From NCBI GenBank assembly GCA_963706905.1, contig CAVPNY010000019.1, forward strand, positions 41,493 through 105,492: a DNA stretch of 64,000 bases, in the 5' to 3' direction. Numbering within the stretch: position 1 is the first letter of the stretch; the number at the start of each line of letters is the position of its first letter. Of this stretch, positions 56,247-64,000 are shown piece after piece. This stretch comes from CAVPNY01 sp963706905 (GTDB taxonomy: Bacteria > Chloroflexota > Anaerolineae > Anaerolineales > UBA4823). The translations under genes were made by a program, and so were the position numbers. The notes beneath the pieces were generated by a model. That model was not told where the DNA came from. It did not search any database and worked only from the letters and a program-made list of their open reading frames with translations.

Positions 56247-57610
56247 TTAGTGCCTACGGCGTAAAAGACCCCATCCCAGGGCAACCAGCCCAGCCGGTAG
56301 GGCCAGCGATCCCAGGCATTCCCCTGTCCAATTCAGAAGCTGTTGTGTCCACCATTCGGGGTCCCGAATATTCTTCAGGAACTGATTGAAAGCATCTAGT
56401 GCTGATGTGGCGCTGTTGATCAGATCCAGGAAATCCTGGATAAGTTGATTGAGCCAGCTGTTTTGCCACCAGTCAGTGAACCAGTCGAATAGACCACCAC
56501 CATCTCCAGGAGGATGTGTAGGCGTAGGTACAGGGAGGGGAATTGGAGTAGGGATGGGTGTTGGCGTTATTTCTATACCTGGGTCTGGATCGGCGTAGAT
56601 GGCCAGGTACTGTGAGAGCCAACGATCCTGTTCAACGACAATTTTGTTATCAGGTTTTTTCTGATCAATCCACCCTGAATACCACAATTGGGATGAACCA
56701 CCACCATCCAGCTTGATAGCTTGCCAAGCATCAAGGTTTTTATCGATAAACAAAGCGGTATCTTCGGTGGTGGGAAAGTTCAGGCTGAGGATGAAATACA
56801 GCCAGCGTTCATTTTGTGAGATAGCAATTGCAGTCTGTTCTGCATCTGGTCGACAGCTATCGCTGTCACTCTTATAGGACACATCGTATTCTGGGTAGTG
56901 ATCCTTACAATCTTTGATATATGGATTCAGAGCACCATCTTGGATCAACCAGGGACCTCCCCCAAAGGCAGTGTAGATCCAGTCTTGATATTTGTCGCCA
57001 TCCTCTTTGTCTTCTGGGATTCGGCTGAATAATACCTGAAACGGGGCAGCCTGGCTGAGTGCCAGCCAGGGCCGGTGTACAGCATTGTTATCGTCGTCGC
57101 CTACCGCAGGGCCATCGATGCGCTTGTTGGAAACGATGGCAAATCCTTCTGTCCATGATCTTGTGATCCAGTTTTTGCCCCGTAATCGGTATTGATGACA
57201 ACGGTCGGTGAGCCAGCGTAACCGACTGCGTTTGTTAGCGACACGATGGGGTACGCTGACGGATTATTTTTCTCTCGACAACCAGGTCCTGGTCTTTGAT
57301 TCGATGGGACATTCACATCCTGACAAGGTTCATAACCTGGTTCTGGTGTTTTCTTCGGATTCCAACCTCGTGCAATGATATATTCAAATTCTATTCCTGG
57401 GCTATGCAAATCGACGACGATGACATAAACTTTTCCCTTTCCGCTTTCATCGCTGACACAAAATGTTAGGCCTTTAGAATTCTGGAGGTCTGCTGGGCAA
57501 TTCTTTTCATTGACCCACGGGGGAAGCTCTTCCTGGGCGGATGCCTGGGTAACAGCGATCCAACCCAGCAGGACGGTGGAAAATAATATTGCGATGATGG
57601 CGCGCTTCAT
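56247..57610 (-). CDS. Secreted phosphodiester-glycosidase-like protein (NAGPA domain; frameshift near 57130)
   Basis: An exported protein: signal peptide (AIIAILFSTVLLGWIAVTQASA), then a domain of the NAGPA/exopolysaccharide family: PTVVINTDYGAKTG, and after the shift a GGGPWLIQDGA block and the hallmark KLDGGGSSQLW. A Pro/Thr linker, an amphipathic region and a C-terminal hydrophobic helix ending in GLLRRRH complete it, a sorting-like or membrane tail. ATG 57610 has GGAGG upstream. Members cleave sugar-phosphodiester linkages on glycans. The missing bridge between the two frames is short. Confidence 0.85.
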
Positions 57611-57787
57611 TAACCACCTCCAACCAGTGATAAGACAGGGCAGGGCAGCACCTTCTGCCATCACAGATCGCTCTTCAATGACAACCTAATCATACATCAT
57701 CTTAGAAATGCTTACAACTCGCCCATCGCCAATTGTCAACCGCTGTGCTATAATATCCACAATTGTAGGCACATTCTGGAGGCGAAC

Positions 57788-58043
57788 ATGGTAACGGTCG
57801 GGATCCGCGAATTGAAGCAGCAGGCCAGCCAGTTGGTGCGCCAGGTGCGCGAGGATGGCAACCCGGTGCAGATCACCTATCACGGCAAGGTGGTAGCCAT
57901 GCTGATCCCGGTTGAGCAGGCCCGGGAACACACAAGCTAAGGCCCAGGCCTGGGCGGAGCTGGATGAGCTGGCTGCCCAGATTGGGCAGCGCTGGCCGGA
58001 GGGCGTTTCAGCGCAGGCTGCGGTGGCTGAGGGGCGCCAATGA
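57788..58043 (+). CDS. Phd/VapB-type antitoxin (interrupted)
   Basis: The start is MVTVGIRELKQQASQLVRQV then ITYHGKVVAMLIPV, a Phd/YefM DNA-binding fold. The frame stops at 57940 after 50 residues. In the next frame a normal toxin-binding tail follows (AQAWAELDELAAQIGQRWPE) to a stop at 58043, 12 bases before vapC. The break is at about 57936. The truncated form could still bind DNA but lacks the part that neutralises VapC. Confidence 0.82.
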
Positions 58044-58055
58044 TGGCTGGCTGGC

Positions 58056-58472
58056 ATGGTGGTGGTGGATGCCAGCGTGTGGGTGGCTCGGCTGGTGCCG
58101 GGGGATGGGTTTCACCAGGCTGCTCGAGACTGGATGGCGGCGCAGCGCGATGAAAATACACTCCTTGTCTCACCCTCGCTGCTGCTGCCGGAAGTGGGTG
58201 GGGCAATCGCCCGCCGGACAGGTGATGGCGATCTGGCCGCCAGGGCTATCGCCGCCCTGGAGCAACTACCAGGTATCCGCCTGATCGAGATGGAGCGCAA
58301 CCTGGTGGCTGAGGCGGCCGAGCTGGCAGCTTCCCTGGGGCTGCGCGGGGCGGATGCTGTCTATGTTGCCGCGGCGGAATATTTGCATTTACCATTATGC
58401 ACCCTGGATGATGACCAGGCGCGCCGGGCGGCTTATCGGGTCCAGATCCACAGACTGGGAGTGGGGGAGTAA
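58056..58472 (+). CDS. VapC-type PIN-domain toxin
   Basis: A 138-residue PIN ribonuclease with the four acidic residues in place: Asp5 (MVVVDAS), Glu46 (LLPEVGGA), Asp100 (LRGADAVYVAAA) and Asp118 (LCTLDDDQA). Intact and full length. It would cleave tRNA or other RNA unless bound by VapB. The start, ATG 58056, lies 12 bases after the corrected antitoxin stop. Confidence 0.92.
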   Translation: MVVVDASVWVARLVPGDGFHQAARDWMAAQRDENTLLVSPSLLLPEVGGAIARRTGDGDLAARAIAALEQLPGIRLIEMERNLVAEAAELAASLGLRGADAVYVAAAEYLHLPLCTLDDDQARRAAYRVQIHRLGVGE

Positions 58473-58617
58473 GAAGTTTGCAGTCGTCAGTTTTCAGGTG
58501 TATACCCCCCCGGCGGGCAGGAAATCGGCAATAAAATCTTTCTTTTTCCCTTATCCCATACTGGCCTTATGATACAATTTGACCTGCCCGGGCCTGGCCC
58601 GGAATTTCCAACCTAAG

Positions 58618-58690
58618 CTACCGACTAACCGACTAATCGACTCTCGACTACACGACTATTCGACTAAAAAACTAACTGACTGAACTAAGG
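58618..58690. repeat. CGACTA-type short repeat in front of the aldolase gene
   Basis: A run of CTACCGACTAACCGACTAAT-like units continues with CGACTC, CGACTA, ACGACTA and TTCGACTA separated by one to four bases, up to the ribosome site of fba. A related array is at 61280-61392. It appears as simple-sequence drift in an untranslated leader. Confidence 0.75.
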
Positions 58691-58703
58691 AGATTATTTC
58701 ACC

Positions 58704-59751
58704 ATGAACGAAGCCGAACTGGCTAAAGTTGCAAAAAATATCGTCGCTCCTGGAAAAGGCATCCTGGCTGCCGATGAGTCCTTCGGGACGATCAAGAAGC
58801 GCCTGGCTGCCATCAACCTGGAGTTCGAACGAGGAGTACCGCCGCGCGTACCGCGAAATGCTCTTCACCACCCCCGGCGCGGAGGAGTTTATCAGCGGCG
58901 TGATCACCTTCGACGAGACCATGCGCCACAAGACGACCGCCGGCGTGCCGCTCCCCGAAGTGCTGACCAAGAAGGGCATCTACCCGGGCATCAAGGTCGA
59001 TAAGGGCACCGTCGATCTGGCCGGCTACCCCGGCGAGAAAGTCACCGAGGGGTTTGACGGGCTGCGCACCCGCCTGGCGGAGTATGCGCAATTGGGCGCC
59101 AAGTTTTGCAAGTGGCGCTCGGTGATCACGATTGGCAAGGCGCCCAACGGGGCGCCCATACCCAGCCGCTATTGCATCAATTTGAACGCCTCCGGGCTGG
59201 CGCAGTACGCCGCGCTGTGCCAGGAAGCCGGTCTGGTGCCGATTGTCGAGCCGGAAGTGCTCATGGACGGCGATCACGACCAGAGGCGCTGCGAGGAAGT
59301 CACCACCGAGATGCTCTCGTCGCTGTACGGTCACATGTACCGGGCGGGCGTCTTCCTGGAGGGCAGCCTGCTCAAGCCCAACATGGTCATCGCCGGCAAG
59401 GGCAGCCCCAAACAGGCCACCACCCGCCAGGTCGCCGAGGCCACCATCCGGGCACTCAAGCGCACTGTGCCGTCAGCCGTGCCGGGGATCGTCTTCCTCT
59501 CGGGCGGGCAGACCCCCGTGCAGGCGGTCGAGAACCTGAATGAGATGAACAAGATCGGCGGTTTCCCCTGGCAGTTGTCATTCTCCTACGGGCGCGCCCT
59601 GCAGGACGAGGCTATCCAGGCCTGGAAGGGCGAGCCGGCCAACGTCGCCGCCGGCCAAAAGAAGTTCTACTTCCGCGCCAAGACCAACAGCCTGGCGCGC
59701 TCCGGCAAGTACAGCAAGGATCTGGAAGAAGCGGCGGTTAAAGCCATCTAG
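58704..59751 (+). CDS. fba: Class I fructose-bisphosphate aldolase (one-base frameshift at 58824)
   Basis: About 349 residues. The N-terminus LAKVAKNIVAPGKGILAADE fits class I aldolase. Removing one T from GAGTTCG near 58824 joins it to ESNEEYRRAYREMLFTTPGA and the rest. The Schiff-base Lys is in EGSLLKPNMVI, with further active-site blocks CKWRSVI and LSGGQTP. It cleaves fructose-1,6-bisphosphate to triose phosphates in glycolysis/gluconeogenesis. TAAGGAG is 12 bases before the ATG, and a strong terminator follows. Confidence 0.93.
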
Positions 59752-59770
59752 AACTCAAGAACCTCAACTT

Positions 59771-59807
59771 AGACCTCGGAGGTCGTTTCCGAGGTCTATT
59801 TTTTTAC
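59771..59807 (+). terminator. Intrinsic terminator of fba
   Basis: AGACCTCGGA pairs with TCCGAGGTCT, then T7. About 20 bases after the stop. Confidence 0.92.
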
Positions 59808-59840
59808 TACGTCCCGATCGGGCCGATCGCCAGCCACCCA

Positions 59841-59872
59841 GAACTCGGAGGTTTAAGAAAACCTCCGAGTTC
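59841..59872 (-). terminator. Second hairpin, terminator for the phage module
   Basis: GAACTCGGAGGTTT pairs with AAACCTCCGAGTTC around a 4-base loop, seven bases beyond the stop of the lectin-like gene on the minus strand. Its stem contains the same CTCGGAGGT sequence as the fba terminator. Confidence 0.8.
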
Positions 59873-59878
59873 TAATTC

Positions 59879-60304
59879 TTACGCCGTCCCGATCGGCCCA
59901 ATCGCCATCCACGCAATCTCAATATAGGTCAGGTTCACACTGGAGTGCCAGTAGATCTCCAGCCCGGCCGCGCTGGCGATCGTCGGCAGCACGCGCACAT
60001 CCTGGAAGGCCGGCAGGGTGTTGACCGGGCAGGCCATGATCCAGGGCGGGTCGCCGAAGGCCTGCGGGAAGCTCACCTCGACCATCCCGCTGGTCGCCGC
60101 CGCAAACGTGTCCGACCTCACCCCGATCTGCATCATCCAATCCCCCGGCACGCGTTTGGTCTGTCCCGGCGCCGACCAGTCGCGGGCGTCCCCGCCTTCC
60201 CGGTAGCGCAGCCCGCCGCCCAGCGTCACCTTGCGCCCCGGCTGCAGCCCGCTCAGGAAATCCTCAAAGCCCTCGAAATCATCCTGCTCGTTTTCATCGG
60301 TCAT
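59879..60304 (-). CDS. Phage tail-associated H-lectin-like protein
   Basis: A protein of about 141 residues. The C-terminal 80 residues resemble the H-type lectin domain (TSGMVEVSFPQAFGDPPWIM, then IEIAWMAIGPIGT), a receptor-binding fold common on phage tail fibres. The N-terminal part is acidic (DENEQDDFEGFEDFL). ATG 60304 overlaps the previous stop (ATGA). It is the last gene of the phage segment before the host aldolase. Confidence 0.7.
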   Translation of the reverse strand: MTDENEQDDFEGFEDFLSGLQPGRKVTLGGGLRYREGGDARDWSAPGQTKRVPGDWMMQIGVRSDTFAAATSGMVEVSFPQAFGDPPWIMACPVNTLPAFQDVRVLPTIASAAGLEIYWHSSVNLTYIEIAWMAIGPIGTA

Positions 60305-60969
60305 CTCTCCTCCCACTTATCCATCTTCCACCCGCTGCCCCATGCCGGTCCCTGGCGGGAGGTCTGGCGTTGCAGGCGCGCCAGCTCCTGGGCGTACTCG
60401 CGCAGCTTCTTGTTGCCCCAGGTGGCCAGCACGCCCACCTGGTACAGATCCGTGCCGGAGATCTCGATCAGGTCGGCGGCGCGGCTCATAGCGGCGTGCC
60501 CGGCGGCGCCCAGCACGATCAGCGATTCATGGTCGCCGCGCAGGCTGGTGATGCTGGCCGAGTCAAGATTCTCGATCGTCTGGCGCCTGGCATACCAGAT
60601 GCGCAGCTCGTCATCCAGCCGGGGCTGGGCTCCGTCCGGGATATCCAGGAAGAGCACCGGGCGGGCGTCATCCCACCACAGCCGGAACCCCTGCACCTTG
60701 TTGGGCGGCCAGGTTTCAGAGGCGGCGCTCGAATCGTACGGCCACCACACCTCAACCACGTACAGCAGACCGCTGAGCGCCTCCAGGGCGATCTCGCGCC
60801 CGTCCCCCGGCAGCGTGATGATCGTCTCCGTGCCCAGCGGATTGACCAGGTTATACTGGTCGAGCGCCAGGCGGATGGCTTCGTCGATCAGCGCCGCCGG
60901 GTAGATGGCGTTGGCGGTATCGACCAGCAGCTGCTCGACCCGCTCCCGGACCGCTGCCAGGTTGCTCAT
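60301..60969 (-). CDS. Phage head-tail adaptor-like protein
   Basis: A 222-residue helical protein: an N-terminal segment LVDTANAIYPAALIDEAIRL resembling gp6/adaptor proteins, a middle VQGFRLWWDDARPVLFLDIP and DDELRIWYARRQTIENLD, and a C-terminal LREYAQELARLQRQ. Its position after the capsid and a short gene, and the overlapping stops/starts on both sides, fit a connector of siphovirus type. The assignment is by context more than sequence. Confidence 0.6.
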   Translation of the reverse strand: MSNLAAVRERVEQLLVDTANAIYPAALIDEAIRLALDQYNLVNPLGTETIITLPGDGREIALEALSGLLYVVEVWWPYDSSAASETWPPNKVQGFRLWWDDARPVLFLDIPDGAQPRLDDELRIWYARRQTIENLDSASITSLRGDHESLIVLGAAGHAAMSRAADLIEISGTDLYQVGVLATWGNKKLREYAQELARLQRQTSRQGPAWGSGWKMDKWEER

Positions 60970-61232
60970 CCCTTTCCCTTTCGATATTTGTAATCAGGCC
61001 GGGATCCCGGATGTTTATTGGCTGTCTTTTGTTGGGAGACAGCCTGCTCTACGGGCTGGGCCAAAGCATAGGAAGCGGCTAGTTCCTCCAGCTCGGACTG
61101 CGTCAGGGTGATCTTGCATCCGTCGGGGAGGATCAGGCTGATGTGGTCGTCGTAAATCTTGAAATCCAGCAGGCTGCCGGGCGGCAGGCCGAGCAGTTGT
61201 TCCGCTAGGGAGCGCGGTTCCATAATGATCAC
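60966..61232 (-). CDS. Small phage protein, unknown
   Basis: An 88-residue acidic protein with a basic tail: EPRSLAEQLLGLPPGSLLDF, IYDDHISLILPDGCKITLTQ, SELEELAASYALAQP, then a Lys/Arg-rich end. The stop overlaps the next start (ATGA at 60966-60969). The function is unknown. The start may be at 61232 or 61223. Confidence 0.65.
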   Translation of the reverse strand: MIIMEPRSLAEQLLGLPPGSLLDFKIYDDHISLILPDGCKITLTQSELEELAASYALAQPVEQAVSQQKTANKHPGSRPDYKYRKGKG

Positions 61233-61279
61233 CTCCAGTAATTCAGTTTTAAGCGAATAAACCTTTGCAACTGGCTAAC

Positions 61280-61392
61280 CGTTCGTTAGTCGCTTAGTCC
61301 GATAGTCTGGCAGTCCAATAGTCGAGATTGAACAAGCTATTCAACCAAGGACTACCAGACTAAGAACTATTCGACTAAGGACTATCAGACTC
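61280..61392. repeat. TAGTC/GACTA repeat pair
   Basis: On the left, TTAGTCGCTTAGTCCGATAG and CAATAGTCGAG show repeated TAGTC; on the right, AGGACTACCAGACTAAGAAC, ATTCGACTAAG and GACTATCAGACT show its complement GACTA. Together they make an imperfect inverted repeat of about 45 bases each side, related to the repeat at 58618-58690. The array lies between two phage genes and may form a large hairpin. Confidence 0.7.
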
Positions 61393-61916
61393 TCAACGTG
61401 TAGTTGATGATCGCTCCGAAGACCTTGAACACGGTCGTCGCCGCAGCATCGACCACAACCTCCAGGTGATAACCGACATCGTTATCACCCCATTCGGGAG
61501 TCGTGACCGTCCATACTACGCGGTGCTCGTCGACCGCTAACAGCTCTGCAGCTGCATCATGACCGGTGTCTTTCGTCGAAGTGAGCGCCGCAGCAGTGTT
61601 GAGCGTGCCAGAGCCAGATGCAGCCGTCGCCTGGAAGGTATCCTTATACAGGATCGCCGTCGCCAAGCGCAACGTCATCCGCTGCAGCCGTGGCAATCGA
61701 GTACATCAGCTCAACCGAAGTGATCTTGGCACCCTTCAACGCTACCGAGTTGCCCGGTATAACGCAAGGAATGTAGAGCGTAAAGCTGGCATCCGCAGCC
61801 GTCCGGTTATTCGACCAGACGTTGGAAGCCACAGCCAGAGTCCAGGTCCCAGCACTGGCCCCGATCTGATTCGGGGGGATGAACTGAGACATGGCAGTAT
61901 CATGCACGTAACCCAT
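61385..61916 (-). CDS. Phage structural protein (frameshift near 61655)
   Basis: About 175 residues: MGYVHDTAMSQFIPPNQIGA, then TWTLAVASNVWSNNRTAADA, TLYIPCVIPGNSVALKGAKI and, after the shift, LYKDTFQATAASGSGTLNTA and VVWTVTTPEWGDNDVGYHLE. This is a beta-rich, low-charge chain as in head decoration or minor tail proteins. Its position just after the capsid favours decoration. The assignment is tentative. Confidence 0.6.
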
Positions 61917-62007
61917 AGTAAACCTCCATTACAGTAATCTAATTTCAAGTCCAATATTGCCGGCGTTTAACCAGCTCACAGTTAGAGCCTGGTTATCAGG
62001 CAACATT

Positions 62008-63477
62008 CTACTTATGCAACGCTCGGAAGTCCTGCACCAGCACCGCCAGGAAGTGACGCACCTTGATCCGGTGTTCGTCGTTCATAAACACAGCCGGGCT
62101 GAGCTCATCGCCAGCGATGAAGACTTCAGGCATCAAGCCGAAGCGCTCACAGACAACAATGCCAGACACCAGCCGGGGATCAACCACCGCCGCCCAATTG
62201 TTCGCATCCGTCCACTCAGGCACCACAACCACATCACCCGCTTGGCCCATCTGCAGGTTCTCGCTGTGAATGTTCGAGGCGTTCTCCCAGGTCGGATAAA
62301 GGATCTTCATCGCAGTAAGCCGCAGCTCACGAGGAACTAAGCAATACTTAGGATCCAGAGCCATCGCCGGACCGGTCCCATAGTAGCCGGTCTCTTGCGC
62401 TATCAACATGGGCTGGGAGTAGACTGCATTGCTCGTATCTTCCCACTCAGCAGCCGACAGAGCAGTAGTCCTCAGGTTGGCGTGACCGCCTGCTGTGGTA
62501 ACCGCCGTCGCATTGAACAAGGCGCCAGTATCCGCCAGGGTTGGTCCAACGCCAGTATTAGAAGAGAAGACCTCCGCAATCAGCGCAGACACTTTCCGCA
62601 TGCCAGCCTTAGCTAATTCCTTGGGGTAAACCGCCAGCTTGCGGGTTTCATCCCGATCGATCAGCTCCAGGGTGAGCGGAATGTAGCCGCCGTACTTGTA
62701 GAAGGTTGCAGTCTCTGGGGAGTCGCCTACCTTCAGCTCGGTATACTCTCCGCCTTCAGCTACCACCGGCAGCGTGCCGACCGTGCCGACCAGCACGCCG
62801 GTGACCTGGTTCAGGGTCTCGAAGTGCTCCTGGCTGGTAACTCGCATCCACCAATCGTAACCGGCAGCGCCGAGCTGCTTCCCACTGCTGGGAAACAATC
62901 TTATTGAGCGCATTCTTCACTAAGCCAGTGAAGTTGGCAGTCGTCGCCAGCTGTAACCGGTTCGGGTAGTATCCACCGTGCAGATCCACGTCACCGGTCA
63001 GCATCATATACAGCTCACGGATACCGCTCAACCTGGCAGCCTGGTAACCATCAGCCCGGGGAGCCCCCAGCAGGACCTCGACCCCGGCTTGCAGCTGGTC
63101 TTCAGTCGTGTAGACCTGGGAGATACGCGGCCCTGTGACCGTCGCAGCGCCGGCCAGCTGTGACACCAGCTCGCGGGCCGCGTCGATCGCCGCATTCAGT
63201 TGGTCAGGTTCGAACACCTGATCCGCCAGTTGTGCTCTGCACATGCTCTTGCATGGGAGCAGGTAACCGGCTGGCAGCTAAGCCAGAGTCCAATAGATAC
63301 CGGCACATCTCCAGCCGCACAACGCGAGCTGCATCAGCTTCCTCTGCGAGTTTCTGCCGTTCCTCTTGCACCAGACGTAACTGCTTGATAGCTGCAGCAT
63401 CTTCCTGCAGCTGGTTCACCAGACCGCCTAGCCAACGAGTGGCAGGTCGTGGTACTGGTAATCTCTTTCTCTTCCAT
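62008..63477 (-). CDS. Phage major capsid protein (Mu gpT/HK97-like; frameshifts)
   Basis: About 490 residues when joined. From ATG 63477 (MEEKEITSTT) there is a coiled-coil scaffold-like N-terminus (AAAIKQLRLVQEERQKLAEE, ADAARVVRLEMCRYLLDSGL). After a shift near 63225 comes PDQLNAAIDAARELVSQLAG, and after another near 62885 the shell domain (AAGYDWWMRVTSQEHFETLN, ELIDRDETRKLAVYPKELAK, TGALFNATAVTTAGGHANLR, CLVPRELRLTAMKILYPTWE). The GALF...HANL block and the CLVPRELR strand recall Mu-type major head proteins. It is read through from the protease frame upstream. Confidence 0.82.
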
Positions 63478-64000
63478 AGTAACCACCTCTCGTAAGAGCA
63501 GGTCTCTGACCTGCCCATTCTTATACATACCCACCGAGTTAAGCGCACGCTTGAAAGCGCCGCCCCTTGCTGGGTTGAATACCAAAGATAAATCTAAGAC
63601 ACGCAGGATCTTCTCGACCTGCTTGCCCTTGGCGGTAAAGATTACATCCGCCGAAAAGCCCACCGGAGGCCGGTCATCACTGGCCAGCCACTCACGACCC
63701 AGCTCATCAATCAGCGCACCACTAGGCCCCGCCGTCTGCAGGTCCACCAGCACGCCCCGACTCTCGCCATCCCAGCGCGGTGACCTGCAGGTGCCGCCCA
63801 GGTCCTTCACCGAGCGCATAGTCGTATATTCGCCATGATCCACAAAGACAGAGATCCCGTCCCACAAGGGCAGCGAGTCTTGCAGCGCCGGCTCGCTGAA
63901 CTGCCAACCGTTCCCATCGCCGGCAGTGATCGCCAGGATCTCGAACCGTCCGCGTGCGTTGACCGATCCGACTGCGTTCAGTTGTGCGCGCAATTCTTCT
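63478..64000 (-). CDS. Phage prohead protease-like domain (partial, off right edge)
   Basis: The open frame enters from the right edge: GSVNARGRFEILAITAGDGN, DGISVFVDHGEY, GVLVDLQTAGPSGALIDELG, PPVGFSADVIFTAKGKQVEK, LRVLDLSLVFNPARGGAFKR. The His in VFVDHGEY and Ser in GFSADV fit a head-maturation protease. Its frame continues without a stop into the capsid sequence (REVVTMEEKEITST), so protease and capsid are one polyprotein or a direct fusion. The N-terminus is beyond the window. Confidence 0.72.

Noticed and set aside
58821..58830. Programmed frameshift in the aldolase gene.
   Set aside because: No slippery heptamer or downstream structure is apparent; a single extra T restores the conserved ESNEEYRR segment, and other conserved genes nearby show similar breaks.

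Overview
The window looks like one contig of a moderately GC-rich Chloroflexota genome, probably Anaerolineae-like. This is inferred from gene style: SARP/BTAD-STAND regulators with WD40 tails, Pro/Thr-rich linkers in secreted proteins, many lipoproteins, a DUF4405 cytochrome-like protein and short toxin-antitoxin pairs. No rRNA or other taxonomic marker is present, so the assignment is tentative.

Layout. 1-4185 (-): a BTAD-STAND-WD40 regulator running off the left edge. 4383-5580: small orphans and a decayed SRPBCC pseudogene. 5680-15291 (-): a carbohydrate-type catabolic locus. In transcription order it holds permease, binding lipoprotein, cyclase-family hydrolase, two SDRs, a deleted FGGY kinase, a YhfZ-type regulator, an RpiB-like isomerase, a D-threonine-aldolase-fold PLP protein, YjbQ, a HAD-like protein without its nucleophile and a TIM-barrel isomerase. 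An IS4-type element (15592-17022, 10-bp target duplication) sits exactly between this locus's promoter and the divergent promoter of its ABC ATPase (17120-17920). 17974-24841: HEAT and SRPBCC proteins, a membrane STAND protein with a GDK repeat coupled to a lipoprotein, an MNT/HEPN pair and a coiled-coil membrane protein. 25015-28959 (-): a secreted repeat protein with WRV motifs. 29276-37479: DUF4405 plus a Gly-rich partner, hydrolases, a 61-bp tandem repeat, and a modular secreted esterase-TIG-LamG protein. 37602-41019 (+): an ECF sigma factor overlapping a large membrane beta-propeller protein. 41111-48360: membrane proteins, a YgjP-like peptidase, DUF4160/DUF2442, Tex, a DinB-like protein and two cold-shock proteins. 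48418-56222: a RelE/Xre pair, then a type I restriction-modification locus (hsdM/hsdS remnant, a small Cys protein, hsdR, and a GIY-YIG nuclease overlapping hsdR). 56247-59751: a phosphodiester-glycosidase-like secreted protein, VapBC and class I fructose-bisphosphate aldolase. 59879-64000 (-): a phage head/connector module (protease, capsid, adaptor, lectin-like protein) running off the right edge.

A caution applies throughout. More than twenty otherwise well-conserved genes are broken by one-base frameshifts, several at short homopolymers. VapC is intact while its antitoxin is interrupted, and the TIG domain carries two compensating shifts. This pattern fits sequencing or assembly error better than wholesale pseudogenisation. 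Joined reading frames are therefore described as single genes, with the break positions given.

The most coherent candidate for something new is the YhfZ-type locus with its divergent promoters and GAAC/GTTC operator-like palindromes. Several of its enzymes depart from the family consensus at key residues. Second are the type I restriction locus, with an hsdM-hsdS junction lacking TRD1 and a coupled GIY-YIG nuclease, and the membrane STAND/lipoprotein pair.
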